Source: Fimenecus sp045595185 (GTDB lineage: Bacteria; Bacillota; Clostridia; Oscillospirales; Acutalibacteraceae). Taken from it: 64,000 nt of DNA. Under the pieces are notes generated by a model that saw only the letters and a program-made list of their open reading frames with translations, searched no databases and was not told the origin of the DNA. Below, one piece after another: positions 1-8,530 of this stretch. The stretch is taken from NCBI GenBank assembly GCA_045595185.1, contig JAZNZX010000014.1:15205-79204 (forward strand), read 5' to 3'. Within the stretch, counting starts at the first letter, position 1; the number at the start of each line of letters is the position of its first letter. Position numbers and translations under genes: made by a program.

Positions 1-599
1 GCAGCAGTATTGATTTCAAGAGCTATATCTTTTTTAGCAGTAAGAGTCAATATTTCATCAATCTGGCTCTTGAATTTATCAAGGTCAATATCGAGATTAG
101 ATTTTGAATAAAAATATCTTAAAGGATATGTGAGATGAGTAAGTACATCAAAATTACCCCAATTAAGCATTTCGATAATTGCGTTGAAATACTCATAAAG
201 TAGTTTTTCAGCCTCATCCAACATAAGATTTTCCATAAAGTAAAAATCTTCACCACCACGAAGGTTATGAACCGAACCTAAAACAACATCATAATCGTGA
301 GTATTTAAAATAGTTTCAGCCGTTTCAATATCATATGCAGGCTGTCCCAATTCAATTCCGTTGAGAACAAGAAGTTTTCCTTTAAATGCTGAACGAACCT
401 TTGAAACCTCAAAAAAGCCTTGAAAAATTCTTTTTTCATAAGTCGGGTCACCACGATACTGGTCAACTTCACAATGGTCAGTAAAAGCAATCGCCCTTAA
501 ATCAAGCATTTCAGCTCTTTCACAAAAAAAAGTTGCAGAATGATTTCCGTCAAAAGAGTTGTCAGTATGAACATGTAAATCAACTATATTTTTGTACAT
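1..599 (-). CDS. PHP-domain phosphatase, histidinol-phosphatase-like (3' end cut by window)
   Basis: An open frame runs from an ATG at 597-599 leftward off the window edge, giving 199 residues without a stop. It begins with the PHP metal-binding signature DLHVHTDNS (residues 7-15), followed by TDHCE near residue 45, an NGIEL segment, GSVHN and TH, all typical metal ligands of polymerase-and-histidinol-phosphatase enzymes. A strong purine-rich ribosome site (GGGAGGGG) lies just upstream of the ATG. By family, members of this type hydrolyse histidinol phosphate or similar phosphomonoesters in the cytoplasm. The true substrate cannot be told because no his genes are in view. It is divergent from the ACT-domain gene. 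Confidence 0.85.
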   Translation of the reverse strand, partial: MYKNIVDLHVHTDNSFDGNHSATFFCERAEMLDLRAIAFTDHCEVDQYRGDPTYEKRIFQGFFEVSKVRSAFKGKLLVLNGIELGQPAYDIETAETILNTHDYDVVLGSVHNLRGGEDFYFMENLMLDEAEKLLYEYFNAIIEMLNWGNFDVLTHLTYPLRYFYSKSNLDIDLDKFKSQIDEILTLTAKKDIALEINTA

Positions 600-688
600 A
601 AATGTACCCCTCCCAATATCTGTTAATATTTTACTACAATTCAATGCATTATTTCAATAAATTTTTACAAAGTTATTAAAGAAAGTTC

Positions 689-717
689 TTCACATTTTAA
701 TTAGTTTGTGTTAAAAT
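689..717 (+). promoter_or_regulatory. Sigma-A promoter for the ACT/UPF0210 pair
   Basis: TTCACA at 689-694 and TAAAAT at 712-717 are separated by 17 bp. Transcription would start near 724, which rules out any start codon upstream of that point and supports the ATG at 747. Confidence 0.6.
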
Positions 718-746
718 ATTGTCAATTTATTTTGGAGGTACTAAAA

Positions 747-1016
747 ATGAGAGGTATTATCACCGTTGTAGGTAAAGATATGGTCGGTATTCTTGCAAAA
801 ATTTCAGGCGTTTGTGCAGATAATGGCGTTAATGTTATTGAAGTATCACAGTCAATTTTACAGGATATGTTCTGTATGATTATGCTTGTTGATTTTGAAA
901 AAGCAAATGTTCCATTTACTGAATTTTCTGACAAGGTTACTGCAATCGGTAATGAAATGTCACTTTCAATTCATGTTATGCACGAAGATATTTTTAATTC
1001 AATGCACAGAATCTGA
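747..1016 (+). CDS. ACT-domain protein (UPF0237 family)
   Basis: This 89-residue protein is a single ACT domain: MRGIITVVGKDMVGILAKIS is the classic beta-strand/Gly/helix start, followed by a second alpha-beta half. ACT domains bind small ligands, usually amino acids, and regulate a partner enzyme. The start at 747 is chosen because a TTTGGAGGT ribosome site sits 7 bp upstream and the promoter -10 lies at 712-717. The gene is followed after 15 bp by a UPF0210 gene, a pairing that is widely conserved in Firmicutes, so the ACT protein probably regulates or senses for that neighbour. The ligand is unknown. Confidence 0.9.
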   Translation: MRGIITVVGKDMVGILAKISGVCADNGVNVIEVSQSILQDMFCMIMLVDFEKANVPFTEFSDKVTAIGNEMSLSIHVMHEDIFNSMHRI

Positions 1017-1031
1017 TTTTGAGGTATTAAA

Positions 1032-2387
1032 ATGATAAATACACACGATATACTTGAAACAATCAATATGATTCAGGATGAAAATCTTGACATCAGAACA
1101 ATAACAATGGGTATTTCTCTGCTTGATTGTTGCACAGGCGATGCAAAATCTACCTGTGACAAAATCTATGAAAAGATGACAAGCAAAGCAGAAAAGCTCG
1201 TTAAAACCGGTGAAGACATTGAAAAGGAATACGGTATTCCGATTATTAACAAAAGAATTTCCGTTACACCTATTTCGATGATTTTAGCATCAGGTAAAGG
1301 TGACCCTGTTTTATATGCAAAAACACTTGAAAGAGTTGCACAGACTGTTGGTGTAAACTTTATCGGTGGGTATTCTGCACTTGTACAAAAAGGCTTTGCT
1401 GCAGGTGACGAAGCACTTATCCGTAGTATTCCTGAAGCACTTGATGTAACAGAACATATTTGTTCATCAGTTAATATCGGCTCTACAAAAGCCGGTATAA
1501 ATATGGACGCAGTCAAGCTTATGGGACAGATTATCAAAGAATCAGCAGAGGTAACTGCAAATAAAGGCTGTATAGGCCCTGCAAAGCTTGTTGTATTCTG
1601 TAATGCTCCTGAAGATAACCCATTTATGGCAGGTGCTTTTCACGGTGTTGGCGAACCTGACTGTGTAATCAATGTTGGTGTATCAGGTCCCGGTGTTGTT
1701 CGTTCAGCTATTTCAAAAATTCCTGATGCAAACATTACAGAAATTGCAGATATGGTTAAGCGAACTGCATTTAAAATTACAAGAATGGGTCAGCTTGTTG
1801 CTTGTGAAGCATCAAAACGACTTAATGTTCCGTTCGGTATCGTTGACCTTTCTCTTGCTCCTACTCCTGCAATCGGTGACTCGGTCGCATATATACTTGA
1901 AGAAATGGGGCTTGAGCAATGCGGTGCACACGGTACAACTGCTTGTCTTGCACTTCTTAATGATGCTGTAAAAAAAGGTGGCGTTATGGCTTCCTCTCAC
2001 GTTGGTGGACTTTCAGGTGCATTTATCCCTGTTTCAGAAGATGCAGGTATGATTGCAGCAGCAACAAGTGGTGCTTTGACAATAGAAAAGCTTGAAGCTA
2101 TGACTTGTGTTTGTTCTGTCGGTCTTGATATGATTATCGTACCAGGTGACACAACTGCAGAAGTACTTTCAGGTATTATTGCTGACGAGGCTGCTATTGG
2201 TATGGTAAACTCAAAGACAACTGCAGTAAGACTTATTCCTGCAATTGGCAAAAACATCGGTGATACACTTAATTTCGGCGGACTTTTAGGATATGGTCCT
2301 GTTATGAAATTAAATACTGCATCCCCTGCTAAATTCATCAACCGTGGCGGTCGAATTCCAGCACCGTTACAGAGCTTGAAAAACTAA
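1032..2387 (+). CDS. UPF0210 / PFL family protein (DUF711)
   Basis: The 451-residue product matches the PFL-like UPF0210 family in length and in its Gly/Ala-rich repeats, for example the GVGEPDCVINVGVSGPGVV region and a C-terminal GGRIPAPLQS end. The family is structurally related to glycyl radical enzymes, but its reaction is not established and I see no RVxG radical motif at the C-terminus. It is translated 15 bp after the ACT-domain gene from the same promoter and closes at a strong terminator, so the two form a bicistronic operon. Function remains unassigned; membership of the family is very likely. Confidence 0.9.
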   Translation: MINTHDILETINMIQDENLDIRTITMGISLLDCCTGDAKSTCDKIYEKMTSKAEKLVKTGEDIEKEYGIPIINKRISVTPISMILASGKGDPVLYAKTLERVAQTVGVNFIGGYSALVQKGFAAGDEALIRSIPEALDVTEHICSSVNIGSTKAGINMDAVKLMGQIIKESAEVTANKGCIGPAKLVVFCNAPEDNPFMAGAFHGVGEPDCVINVGVSGPGVVRSAISKIPDANITEIADMVKRTAFKITRMGQLVACEASKRLNVPFGIVDLSLAPTPAIGDSVAYILEEMGLEQCGAHGTTACLALLNDAVKKGGVMASSHVGGLSGAFIPVSEDAGMIAAATSGALTIEKLEAMTCVCSVGLDMIIVPGDTTAEVLSGIIADEAAIGMVNSKTTAVRLIPAIGKNIGDTLNFGGLLGYGPVMKLNTASPAKFINRGGRIPAPLQSLKN

Positions 2388-2405
2388 AATTCTATATATA
2401 ATTTT

Positions 2406-2438
2406 AAGGGTAGTAACTTTTTACAGTTACTACCCTTT
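2406..2438 (+). terminator. Intrinsic terminator of the UPF0210 operon
   Basis: The stem AAGGGTAGTAACT pairs with AGTTACTACCCTT around a short loop, followed by a T-rich run. It lies 18 bp after the UPF0210 stop codon. Confidence 0.85.
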
Positions 2439-2462
2439 TAAAATTTTTATATTATATCAACA

Positions 2463-2625
2463 TAAATTGGAGTTTGTCGGGATGTTTAAGGTTAGTGTCA
2501 TTCTGAGGAACAAAGTGACGAAGAATCTCTGCAGGTTGTAATGTTACTGTTAGAGAGATTCTTCGCTATGCTCAGAATGACCTATCCAATTGGTTGGTCT
2601 GTTCGACAAATTATAATTTGTTAAA
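2463..2625. repeat. MITE-like element, copy 1
   Basis: This segment of about 163 bp opens with AAATTGGAGTTTGTCGGGAT and closes with an inverted version (CGACAAATTATAATTT). Inside is a second inverted pair, GTCATTCTGAGGAAC...GAAGAATCTC against GAGATTCTTCGC...CTCAGAATGAC. The left 65 bp are essentially identical to the copy at 11119, and shorter remnants lie at 11357, 27205 and 41066. It encodes nothing and looks like a non-autonomous mobile repeat. Confidence 0.75.
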
Positions 2626-2725
2626 ATGGGTTTGTGCAAGAATACGAAATTTACATTCTTAATTCTACTAATCATACAAAAAACAAGTTCATTTAGATAA
2701 TTTTTAACAATTTTTCCTTTTCTTC

Positions 2726-2754
2726 TTGATTTTTCCACGTTTTTGGTGTAAAAT
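2726..2754 (+). promoter_or_regulatory. Sigma-A promoter for the PHP phosphoesterase operon
   Basis: TTGATT at 2726-2731 and TAAAAT at 2749-2754 are separated by exactly 17 bp. The promoter lies just past the MITE-like element and 59 bp before the TTG start at 2813. Confidence 0.6.
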
Positions 2755-2812
2755 CTTGATATATATTGAGGTAATTTTACGCATTTTTCACATAAGTTGG
2801 AGGTTGTTTGAT

Positions 2813-3688
2813 TTGAGCGGAGATTTACATTGTCATACAAGATTATCTGACGGAACTTTAGGCATTGAAGACCTTATTGCATTTGCAAAGAAAAAAGGGC
2901 TTGAAACTATTGCTATTACTGACCACGATTGCCTTGCAGGTACAGTCAGAGGAAAAATCATTGGTGCTCGTCACGGTATTCAGGTTATACCTGGTGTTGA
3001 GTTATCTTCAACTGACGAAGAAGCTGGAAAGCAGATTCATATTCTTTGCTATTTACCTGATGCACCTGATATGCTTGAAGGCTTGTGTAAAAGAAATTCA
3101 TTGGCAAGAAAAAAGGCATCTCATTTTATGATGCTCCAGACTGCTAAACGTTTCCCCATCTCCACAGAGTTTATTATTAAATGTGCAACAGGTTCAACTA
3201 ACCTTTACAAAAAACACATTATGCAAGCTCTTATTGAATGTGGTTATACAGATTCCTTTAATGGTGAACTTTATCAAGCTCTCTTCTCTAAATCAAGTGA
3301 AAACAACATCCTTGTAGAAGCTAAATACGAAAGTGTTAAAGATGTAATTGACATTATCCATACTGCAGGTGGTATTGCAGTTCTTGCTCATCCATATGCA
3401 AGTGATTGTGTTGATGAAATTTCAAAGTATGTTGAATACGGAATTGACGGAATTGAAGTTTTCCATCCAAGTGCTGACGAAGACCAACAGGCAAATCTTA
3501 AGAATATTGCTTCAAAACACAAGCTCTTAATGACAGGCGGTAGTGATTTCCACGGTCTTTATAATACATATAAGGTTTCATTGGGTGATTATGCTACTCC
3601 TGATGACTGCTTACACGCATTGCTTACATTCAAATCAAAGCAAAAGAGATTGCAGAAAAAGTTAGCACAACAAGCATCAAACGAATAA
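2813..3688 (+). CDS. PHP-domain metal-dependent phosphoesterase (YciV/TrpH-like)
   Basis: The 291-residue product begins with a PHP signature (DLHCHTRLSDGT), then TDHD, GVELSS, AHPYA and GGSDFHG, which supply the expected metal ligands of the TrpH/YciV branch. In that family, characterised members are 5'-3' exoribonucleases or nucleoside-3',5'-bisphosphate phosphatases; which applies here is not visible. I choose a TTG start at 2813: an upstream ATG at 2726 lies on the -35 box itself, while TTGGAGGT is placed about 9 bp before the TTG. The following gene starts 43 bp later on the same strand and is probably co-transcribed. Confidence 0.85.
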   Translation: MSGDLHCHTRLSDGTLGIEDLIAFAKKKGLETIAITDHDCLAGTVRGKIIGARHGIQVIPGVELSSTDEEAGKQIHILCYLPDAPDMLEGLCKRNSLARKKASHFMMLQTAKRFPISTEFIIKCATGSTNLYKKHIMQALIECGYTDSFNGELYQALFSKSSENNILVEAKYESVKDVIDIIHTAGGIAVLAHPYASDCVDEISKYVEYGIDGIEVFHPSADEDQQANLKNIASKHKLLMTGGSDFHGLYNTYKVSLGDYATPDDCLHALLTFKSKQKRLQKKLAQQASNE

Positions 3689-3731
3689 TACTATTTTAGT
3701 TTGAATAAATTATAAACAAAGGAGGGTTAAT

Positions 3732-4301
3732 ATGCTCTTTGACGATAGCGATGTAAAAATCTTTACTGACAGCGATACTTCCCCTGAATCTTCTCACGAG
3801 GTCCATGTTATTGCTGAAATGACAAAGCACAGAAGTAACGGAAATATAACGAAGGCAAAAAAGCTTGGCAAACATCTTGCTGAAATTTTTGTTGATGAAC
3901 CAAGTCTTTTATCTCAGCTTGAAGGTGAAGTTGGTAAAATCCGGTGTAATGAGGATGATATGTACCAGATTAAAGTCCTTCTCGTTTTTACTGCTGAATA
4001 TTGTATAAATCATTATCTCCCTGCAACATTGTTATCAAATACAGCTGTTAACTCACTTTACGATACGGTTATTAAAAAAGCTCAGGCATTTTATGACAGA
4101 CTTGATGATGCTGCTGAATACAGTTTCTATTATCTTGCTGTAAGAAAAGGATACGACATTTCAAAAAATATCGGTGTTTCCTTTGCGATGCTTTGTGGTG
4201 AAGATAAAGACGAGTATTACACAAATCTTGGCAAACGACTTTTTGAAGTTGCTGAACACGAAATTACAAAAATCATTGACAGTTATCAATTTGAAAAATG
4301 A
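3732..4301 (+). CDS. Conserved hypothetical protein, 189 residues
   Basis: I do not recognise this protein. It starts at an ATG with an excellent AAAGGAGGG ribosome site and has the same codon style as its neighbours, so it is a real gene. The first 25 residues are acidic and Ser/Thr-rich. The rest is predicted mostly helical, soluble, without a signal peptide, membrane segment or Cys motif; the middle (residues 75-110) is rich in hydrophobic and aromatic residues. It sits 43 bp after the PHP phosphoesterase gene and ends at a hairpin shared with endonuclease IV. A role linked to the phosphoesterase is possible only by position. Confidence 0.75.
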   Translation: MLFDDSDVKIFTDSDTSPESSHEVHVIAEMTKHRSNGNITKAKKLGKHLAEIFVDEPSLLSQLEGEVGKIRCNEDDMYQIKVLLVFTAEYCINHYLPATLLSNTAVNSLYDTVIKKAQAFYDRLDDAAEYSFYYLAVRKGYDISKNIGVSFAMLCGEDKDEYYTNLGKRLFEVAEHEITKIIDSYQFEK

Positions 4302-4310
4302 GATGAAAAA

Positions 4311-4337
4311 TTCCCTCTGTTTGCTTTAAACAGAGGG
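4311..4337. terminator. Bidirectional terminator between convergent genes
   Basis: The stem TCCCTCTGTTT pairs with AAACAGAGGGA and has A-rich and T-rich flanks on either side. It separates the 189-residue gene (plus) from nfo (minus), only 6 bp from the latter's stop. Confidence 0.8.
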
Positions 4338-4343
4338 ATATTT

Positions 4344-5174
4344 TTATTTGTACAAGGATTTTAAGAATGCGATTTCACGAGCGTAGCCATCAAGCTCGTT
4401 TGGAGTTTCAAGGAAAAACGGTAAATCGCGAAGTGCAGGATGATTTATAATTCGCTCAAAGGCTTCTGCACCGATTGAGCCATCACCTATTTTTTCGTGC
4501 CTGTCCTTATGGCTTGAAAACGGATTTTTACTGTCGTTTATATGAATTGCTTTTAAACAGTCAAGACCTATTACCTTATCAAACTGTGTTAAAACACCGT
4601 CAAGGTCATTTACAATGTCATATCCACCATCATAAACATGGCAAGTATCAAGACAAACACCCATTTTTTCTTTAAGCTCTACACGGTCAATAATTTCGCG
4701 AAGCTCTTCAAATTTACTGCCCACTTCACTACCCTTGCCTGCCATTGTTTCAAGCAAAACAGTAGTTGTCTGTTCTTTCCACATAATTGAATTAAGTAAA
4801 TTTGAAATCATTTCAATGCCTGTTTCAATGCCTTGACCGACATGACTTCCCGGATGAAAATTGTAAAGATTATCAGGAACAAATTCCATTCTTTTAAGGT
4901 CATCAAGCATTGTATTATAAGCAAATTCGCGGACATATGCTTTCTCAGCACAGGCATTAAGAGTATATGGTGCATGAGCAAGAATTTTCGCAAAATTCTT
5001 TTCTTTAATCATATTATTAAGCTTTTGTGCATCATCAGGGTCAATTTCTTTCGCACTACCACCTCTTGGGTTTCTTGTGAAAAACTGAAATGTGTTGGCA
5101 CCTATTGAAAGTGCCTCACATCCCATATGATAAAAACCTTTTGATGACGACAAATGACAACCTATATTAAGCAT
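4344..5174 (-). CDS. nfo: Endonuclease IV (AP endonuclease)
   Basis: The 276-residue product is full length for deoxyribonuclease IV, which cuts the phosphodiester bond 5' of abasic sites in base-excision repair. Family marks include the IGCHLSSSKGF start, YNFHPGSHVG, LLETMAG, GVCLDTCHVYDGGYD, HINDSKNPFSSHKDRHEKIGDG and FFLETPNE near the end, which together provide the trinuclear zinc ligands of the TIM barrel. Its ATG overlaps by one base the stop codon of the cohesin-domain gene upstream (TAATG arrangement), so translation is probably coupled even though the two functions are unrelated. Confidence 0.95.
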   Translation of the reverse strand: MLNIGCHLSSSKGFYHMGCEALSIGANTFQFFTRNPRGGSAKEIDPDDAQKLNNMIKEKNFAKILAHAPYTLNACAEKAYVREFAYNTMLDDLKRMEFVPDNLYNFHPGSHVGQGIETGIEMISNLLNSIMWKEQTTTVLLETMAGKGSEVGSKFEELREIIDRVELKEKMGVCLDTCHVYDGGYDIVNDLDGVLTQFDKVIGLDCLKAIHINDSKNPFSSHKDRHEKIGDGSIGAEAFERIINHPALRDLPFFLETPNELDGYAREIAFLKSLYK

Positions 5175-6502
5175 TATTTACCTCTGTATTTTTCTTCAAC
5201 AATTATTTTTTGCTTTTTATTTTTACCACGATAACCCTTTGTAACAAAGAATACAACAGTACCGATAACAACTGTCAAGACACCTGCTGTTGCAAGAAGA
5301 ACTATGTATATGTATGATGGATCATCAGTTGGGTTTTCCTGTTCATTTTCGTATGTTGTAGGTTCAAACAATGAAAAATCTTCCTGCGTTGTCGGACTTG
5401 TAGTAGGCTCTGTTGTTGGTTCAGTTGATGGCTCTGTTACAGGAACATCCGTTGTAACCTCATCAGTAGTAGATTCTTCAACATTTGTTGTTGATTCGTC
5501 TGTTGTACTTTCCTCAGTTGAGCTTGTTTCTTCGCCCTTACCAACAGTAACAGTATAAATTACTGTCCAGTTATTTGATTTCGCTGTAATTTTTACAACA
5601 CCTTCTGAAACAGGAGTTACAACACCGTTTACATCAACTGTTGCAATCTTTGTATCTGATGATGTCCAAGATGTTTTATAATTATCACTTGTATCAGCAG
5701 GCACTTTAACAACTGCTAATTTAAGAGTCTTACCCATTTCAACAGTTCTTGATGTACTGCCGTATGCCTTAATACCTGTCTGTGGAACATTTACAGTTAC
5801 CTTACAGGTTGCAGTCTTTGCACCAACCTTTACCGTAATTGTAGCGGTACCACCACCTGTTGCAGTAATAACACCGTCGTTTGAAACTGTTGCAACATTA
5901 TCGTTTGATGATTGGAACAAGATAGTTTTATCTGTTGAGTCTTCAGGTGTAACTGTCACAACAAGCTTATGAGTTCCGCCTTTCTTAAGTGTAACACTTG
6001 TTTTATCAAGAGTCACCTTTTCGGCAGGAATATCAACCTTATTGGAAACTGTAACATAGCTATGGGATACTGTACATGTATGAACTACACCGTCTGAATC
6101 CGTATTTTCTGTACTTGACAATGTAAGTTTTGATGTGCCTGATTCCTTAAGAATCTTAAATTCAACAGTAAATACTGTACCTGATGTCTTCGAATACATA
6201 CCTGAAAAATTAACAGAAGAACCGGTATCATAGACACTACTTCCGGAAACGACAGCATCACCCTGTGTACAGCTTACAACCTTAAGGTCAGCAGAATTAT
6301 ATGCTAATGACACATTTGCTCCCCAAAGCTCAACTGACGATGAAAGAGTAACGCTGACTCTTATTGTATCACCTGTTGCACCGATAGCTGAAGAAACTGA
6401 ATAATGAACATTGGATTCAGCAGACACAGGTATAACAAGAGTACTTGACATCATTACAATTATAGCAATCAATAATGATAAAATTTTTGTAGTCCTTTTC
6501 AT
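5174..6502 (-). CDS. Membrane-anchored cohesin-domain protein with two bacterial Ig-like (Big_2) domains
   Basis: The 442-residue product has a signal peptide (about 1-28), a cohesin-like beta domain (about 30-150), two Big_2 Ig-like domains (about 155-235 and 240-320), a linker of TEES/TTEPTT repeats (about 325-385), one transmembrane helix (about 395-418) and a short basic tail. It is therefore a surface protein held by a C-terminal membrane helix, with no LPXTG sorting signal. Cohesins bind dockerin modules in cellulosomes, though many gut Clostridia carry isolated cohesin proteins of unknown partner. I choose the ATG at 6502 over a GTG at 6511 because that GTG forms part of the ribosome site (AGGTG). 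Confidence 0.85.
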   Translation of the reverse strand: MKRTTKILSLLIAIIVMMSSTLVIPVSAESNVHYSVSSAIGATGDTIRVSVTLSSSVELWGANVSLAYNSADLKVVSCTQGDAVVSGSSVYDTGSSVNFSGMYSKTSGTVFTVEFKILKESGTSKLTLSSTENTDSDGVVHTCTVSHSYVTVSNKVDIPAEKVTLDKTSVTLKKGGTHKLVVTVTPEDSTDKTILFQSSNDNVATVSNDGVITATGGGTATITVKVGAKTATCKVTVNVPQTGIKAYGSTSRTVEMGKTLKLAVVKVPADTSDNYKTSWTSSDTKIATVDVNGVVTPVSEGVVKITAKSNNWTVIYTVTVGKGEETSSTEESTTDESTTNVEESTTDEVTTDVPVTEPSTEPTTEPTTSPTTQEDFSLFEPTTYENEQENPTDDPSYIYIVLLATAGVLTVVIGTVVFFVTKGYRGKNKKQKIIVEEKYRGK

Positions 6503-6531
6503 AAAAATCACCTATATGTAAGTATATAAAT

Positions 6532-6560
6532 ATAATATAATATTTAAAATAAAAAGTCAA
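6532..6560 (-). promoter_or_regulatory. Sigma-A promoter for the cohesin-domain gene and nfo
   Basis: On the minus strand TTGACT (6555-6560) and TATTAT (6532-6537) are 17 bp apart, about 30 bp before the chosen ATG. Confidence 0.65.
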
Positions 6561-6576
6561 TTGACAGACAAGCAAA

Positions 6577-6607
6577 AAGTGGTAAGGAAAAATTTACCTT
6601 ACCACTT
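6577..6607 (-). terminator. Intrinsic terminator of mgtE
   Basis: On the minus strand AAGTGGTAAGG pairs with CCTTACCACTT and is followed by TTTTTGCTT. It lies just after the mgtE stop codon. Confidence 0.8.
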
Positions 6608-6613
6608 AAAATT

Positions 6614-7954
6614 TTATAAATTCAATAATGATGATGCTATAAAGAAATAAATAAGAAGCGTAACAGCATCAACAATTGTGGAAATAAACGGACTTGACAT
6701 TACAGCAGGGTCAAAACCAATCTTTTTTGCAATTACAGGAAGTATTGAACCAACAACCTTTGCAAAGACAACAGCAGCAATCATTGTAATGCTCACAACA
6801 AGTGCTATTTCCCAGCCCACATTGTTAAAGAGCATAAGCTTTATGAAATTCACTATTGCCAATGTTATACCGCAAACCAAAGCGATTGAAAACTCCTTAA
6901 AAACAACCTTCAAGGTATCTCTGAATTCAATCTCGCCCAATGAAATACCACGAATAATTGTTGAAGATGACTGGTTACCGCAGTTACCGCAAGTACCTGT
7001 AAGCATTGGAATAAATGCAGTCAAGACAACGCAAGATGTCAACGCCCCCTCAAAGTGAGTGATAATTTTTTCCGTAAATGTTGCTGAAACCATCAAAAGC
7101 ATAAGCCAAGGAATACGCTTTTTAAAGTTCTCAAAAACGCCCATTTTAAGATATGGCTTATCAGTAGGTGTAATCGCAGCCATCAATTCCATATCTTCTG
7201 TGATTTCTTCCTGCATAACATCAATAGCGTCATCGACGGTAATAATGCCGACAAGTCGATTTTCTCTATCAACAACAGGAAGTGCAAGAAGGTCGTACTT
7301 ATCGAAAAGGTCAGCAACAACTTCTTTATCTTCAGAGGTATTAACGGAGATAACATTATCCTCCATTATCTCACGAATTGTTGCATTTTCGTCAGCAAGA
7401 AGCAAATCCTTTGCAGTAACAACACCTTTAAGTTTTCTTTTGCTGTCAGTAACATAACAGGTGTAAATTGTTTCTTTGTCAACACCTGTTCTACGAATTC
7501 TCATAAAAGCATCGGCAACCGTCATTGAGCGTTTAAGGTCAACATACTCAATTGTCATAATACTTCCTGCAGAATCCTCAGGGTATTTTAATATTTCATT
7601 GATACTTTTACGGGTTTCAGGGTCAGTATGCTTTAAAATTCGTTTTACAAGGCTTGACGGCATCTCTTCAATAAGGTCAACAGCATCGTCAACATATAAT
7701 TCATCAAGAACTTCACGAAGCTCGGAGTCACTGAAGGCACGGATAAGCTGTTCCTGATATTCCGGCTCCATATTAACAAAAACTTCCGCTGCAAGTTCCT
7801 TGTTAAGCAGACGATATATGAGAGTCAGCTCGCGTTCTTCAAGCTCCATGAATATTTCAGCAATATCCTGTTCGTTCATTTCGTCAAGAAGCTCTTTCAA
7901 TGCTTTCCAGTTCTTATTCTGTAAAAGCTCAATAATTACTTCATAGTTTTCCAT
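6614..7954 (-). CDS. mgtE: Magnesium transporter MgtE
   Basis: The 446-residue product has the MgtE layout: an acidic helical N domain (about 1-120) with EELYVDDAVDLIEEMP, two CBS domains (about 125-250), and five membrane helices (about 275-446) containing the pore motif ACGNCGNQSSS-like segment (seen as GTCGNCGNQSSSTIIRG). MgtE is a Mg2+-gated Mg2+ channel in the cell membrane; the N and CBS domains close the pore when Mg2+ is plentiful. Regulation is visible: an M-box riboswitch with its own promoter and a downstream terminator lie upstream on the same strand. The ATG follows a GGAGATG ribosome site. Confidence 0.95.
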   Translation of the reverse strand: MENYEVIIELLQNKNWKALKELLDEMNEQDIAEIFMELEERELTLIYRLLNKELAAEVFVNMEPEYQEQLIRAFSDSELREVLDELYVDDAVDLIEEMPSSLVKRILKHTDPETRKSINEILKYPEDSAGSIMTIEYVDLKRSMTVADAFMRIRRTGVDKETIYTCYVTDSKRKLKGVVTAKDLLLADENATIREIMEDNVISVNTSEDKEVVADLFDKYDLLALPVVDRENRLVGIITVDDAIDVMQEEITEDMELMAAITPTDKPYLKMGVFENFKKRIPWLMLLMVSATFTEKIITHFEGALTSCVVLTAFIPMLTGTCGNCGNQSSSTIIRGISLGEIEFRDTLKVVFKEFSIALVCGITLAIVNFIKLMLFNNVGWEIALVVSITMIAAVVFAKVVGSILPVIAKKIGFDPAVMSSPFISTIVDAVTLLIYFFIASSLLNL

Positions 7955-8009
7955 TTCTCACATCTCCTTTATGAAATAAGATATGTGAAACACGGCGAGT
8001 TTTTTAGAA

Positions 8010-8030
8010 AATGCGGAACAATACCGCATT
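8010..8030 (-). other. Second hairpin in the mgtE leader
   Basis: AATGCGG pairs with CCGCATT, with weaker outer pairing (CGAGT with ACTCG). It lies between the riboswitch terminator and the mgtE ribosome site. It could be an extra attenuator or an RNA-processing structure; the sequence does not decide. Confidence 0.4.
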
Positions 8031-8097
8031 GGTACTCGGAGGTTTCGAAAGTGTACTTCGGTACGTGTCCACAATTTTCACTCCTTTATCTTTATAA

Positions 8098-8130
8098 TAA
8101 AAAAATCATTTTCGCAAGAACGCAAAAATG
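8098..8130 (-). terminator. Riboswitch-controlled terminator in the mgtE leader
   Basis: On the minus strand a 10-bp stem (CATTTTTGCG with TGCGAAAATG, two G-U pairs) and TTCT loop are followed by ATTTTTTTATT. It begins about 20 bases after the M-box core, the expected position of the expression platform: high Mg2+ would favour this terminator. Confidence 0.75.
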
Positions 8131-8152
8131 AGGTCAATATTACCATACATTT

Positions 8153-8300
8153 CGTTCAAGCTTTAGCTTCGCAGGGCGATGAAATTACATTAAATCATAC
8201 CTTGTTTTTCGATATGACCTGCTGACCTGCTAATAGTGTCTCCACCATTTCGCGGCAGTAATCCGTATCCCTGTGGTAGCCTTACCTACCGAATGTGTAA
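8153..8300 (-). promoter_or_regulatory. M-box (ykoK leader) magnesium riboswitch
   Basis: Read on the minus strand, the region shows the conserved M-box blocks in order: GGTAGGTAAGGCTACC, GGGATACGGATTACTGCC, GGTGGAGACACTATTAGCAG, GGTCAGCAGGTCAT, and the closing CCCTGCGAAGCTAAAGCTTG. The aptamer compacts on binding several Mg2+ ions. It stands upstream of mgtE, a standard M-box target, with a promoter on one side and a terminator on the other, so it most likely switches mgtE off when Mg2+ is sufficient. Boundaries are approximate. Confidence 0.9.
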
Positions 8301-8321
8301 TTTATATTTTGTTGCACATAT

Positions 8322-8350
8322 ATTATCAACCTAAAATTTCTGTTTGTCAA
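8322..8350 (-). promoter_or_regulatory. Sigma-A promoter for the M-box/mgtE transcript
   Basis: On the minus strand TTGACA (8345-8350) and GATAAT (8322-8327) are 17 bp apart. The predicted start of transcription is about 15 bp before the first conserved M-box base. Confidence 0.8.
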
Positions 8351-8530
8351 TACGATTTTTAAATTTTTATGGTTAAAATACACACTTTTTGAAACTCATA
8401 TTTAGTATGTATTAACAAAAATTATCTTTTTCTGTTCATTTTTTGTTAAAAATCATTTTTTAGATTGAATATACTAACTAATTGTGTTAAAATTAAGTGA
8501 TTATAAAAACACAGTTAAGGAGTGCATAAA
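8351..8530. other. AT-rich intergenic region before the GPH transporter
   Basis: This region carries no gene. A TATACT at 8470-8475 and several TTGTTA-like hexamers may form the transporter's promoter, but no pair has ideal spacing. The transporter's ribosome site AAGGAG lies at 8517-8522. Confidence 0.4.

Noticed and set aside
5304..5558. Valine/serine-rich plus-strand frame
   Set aside because: It mirrors the Thr/Glu repeat linker of the cohesin-domain protein and has no independent support.
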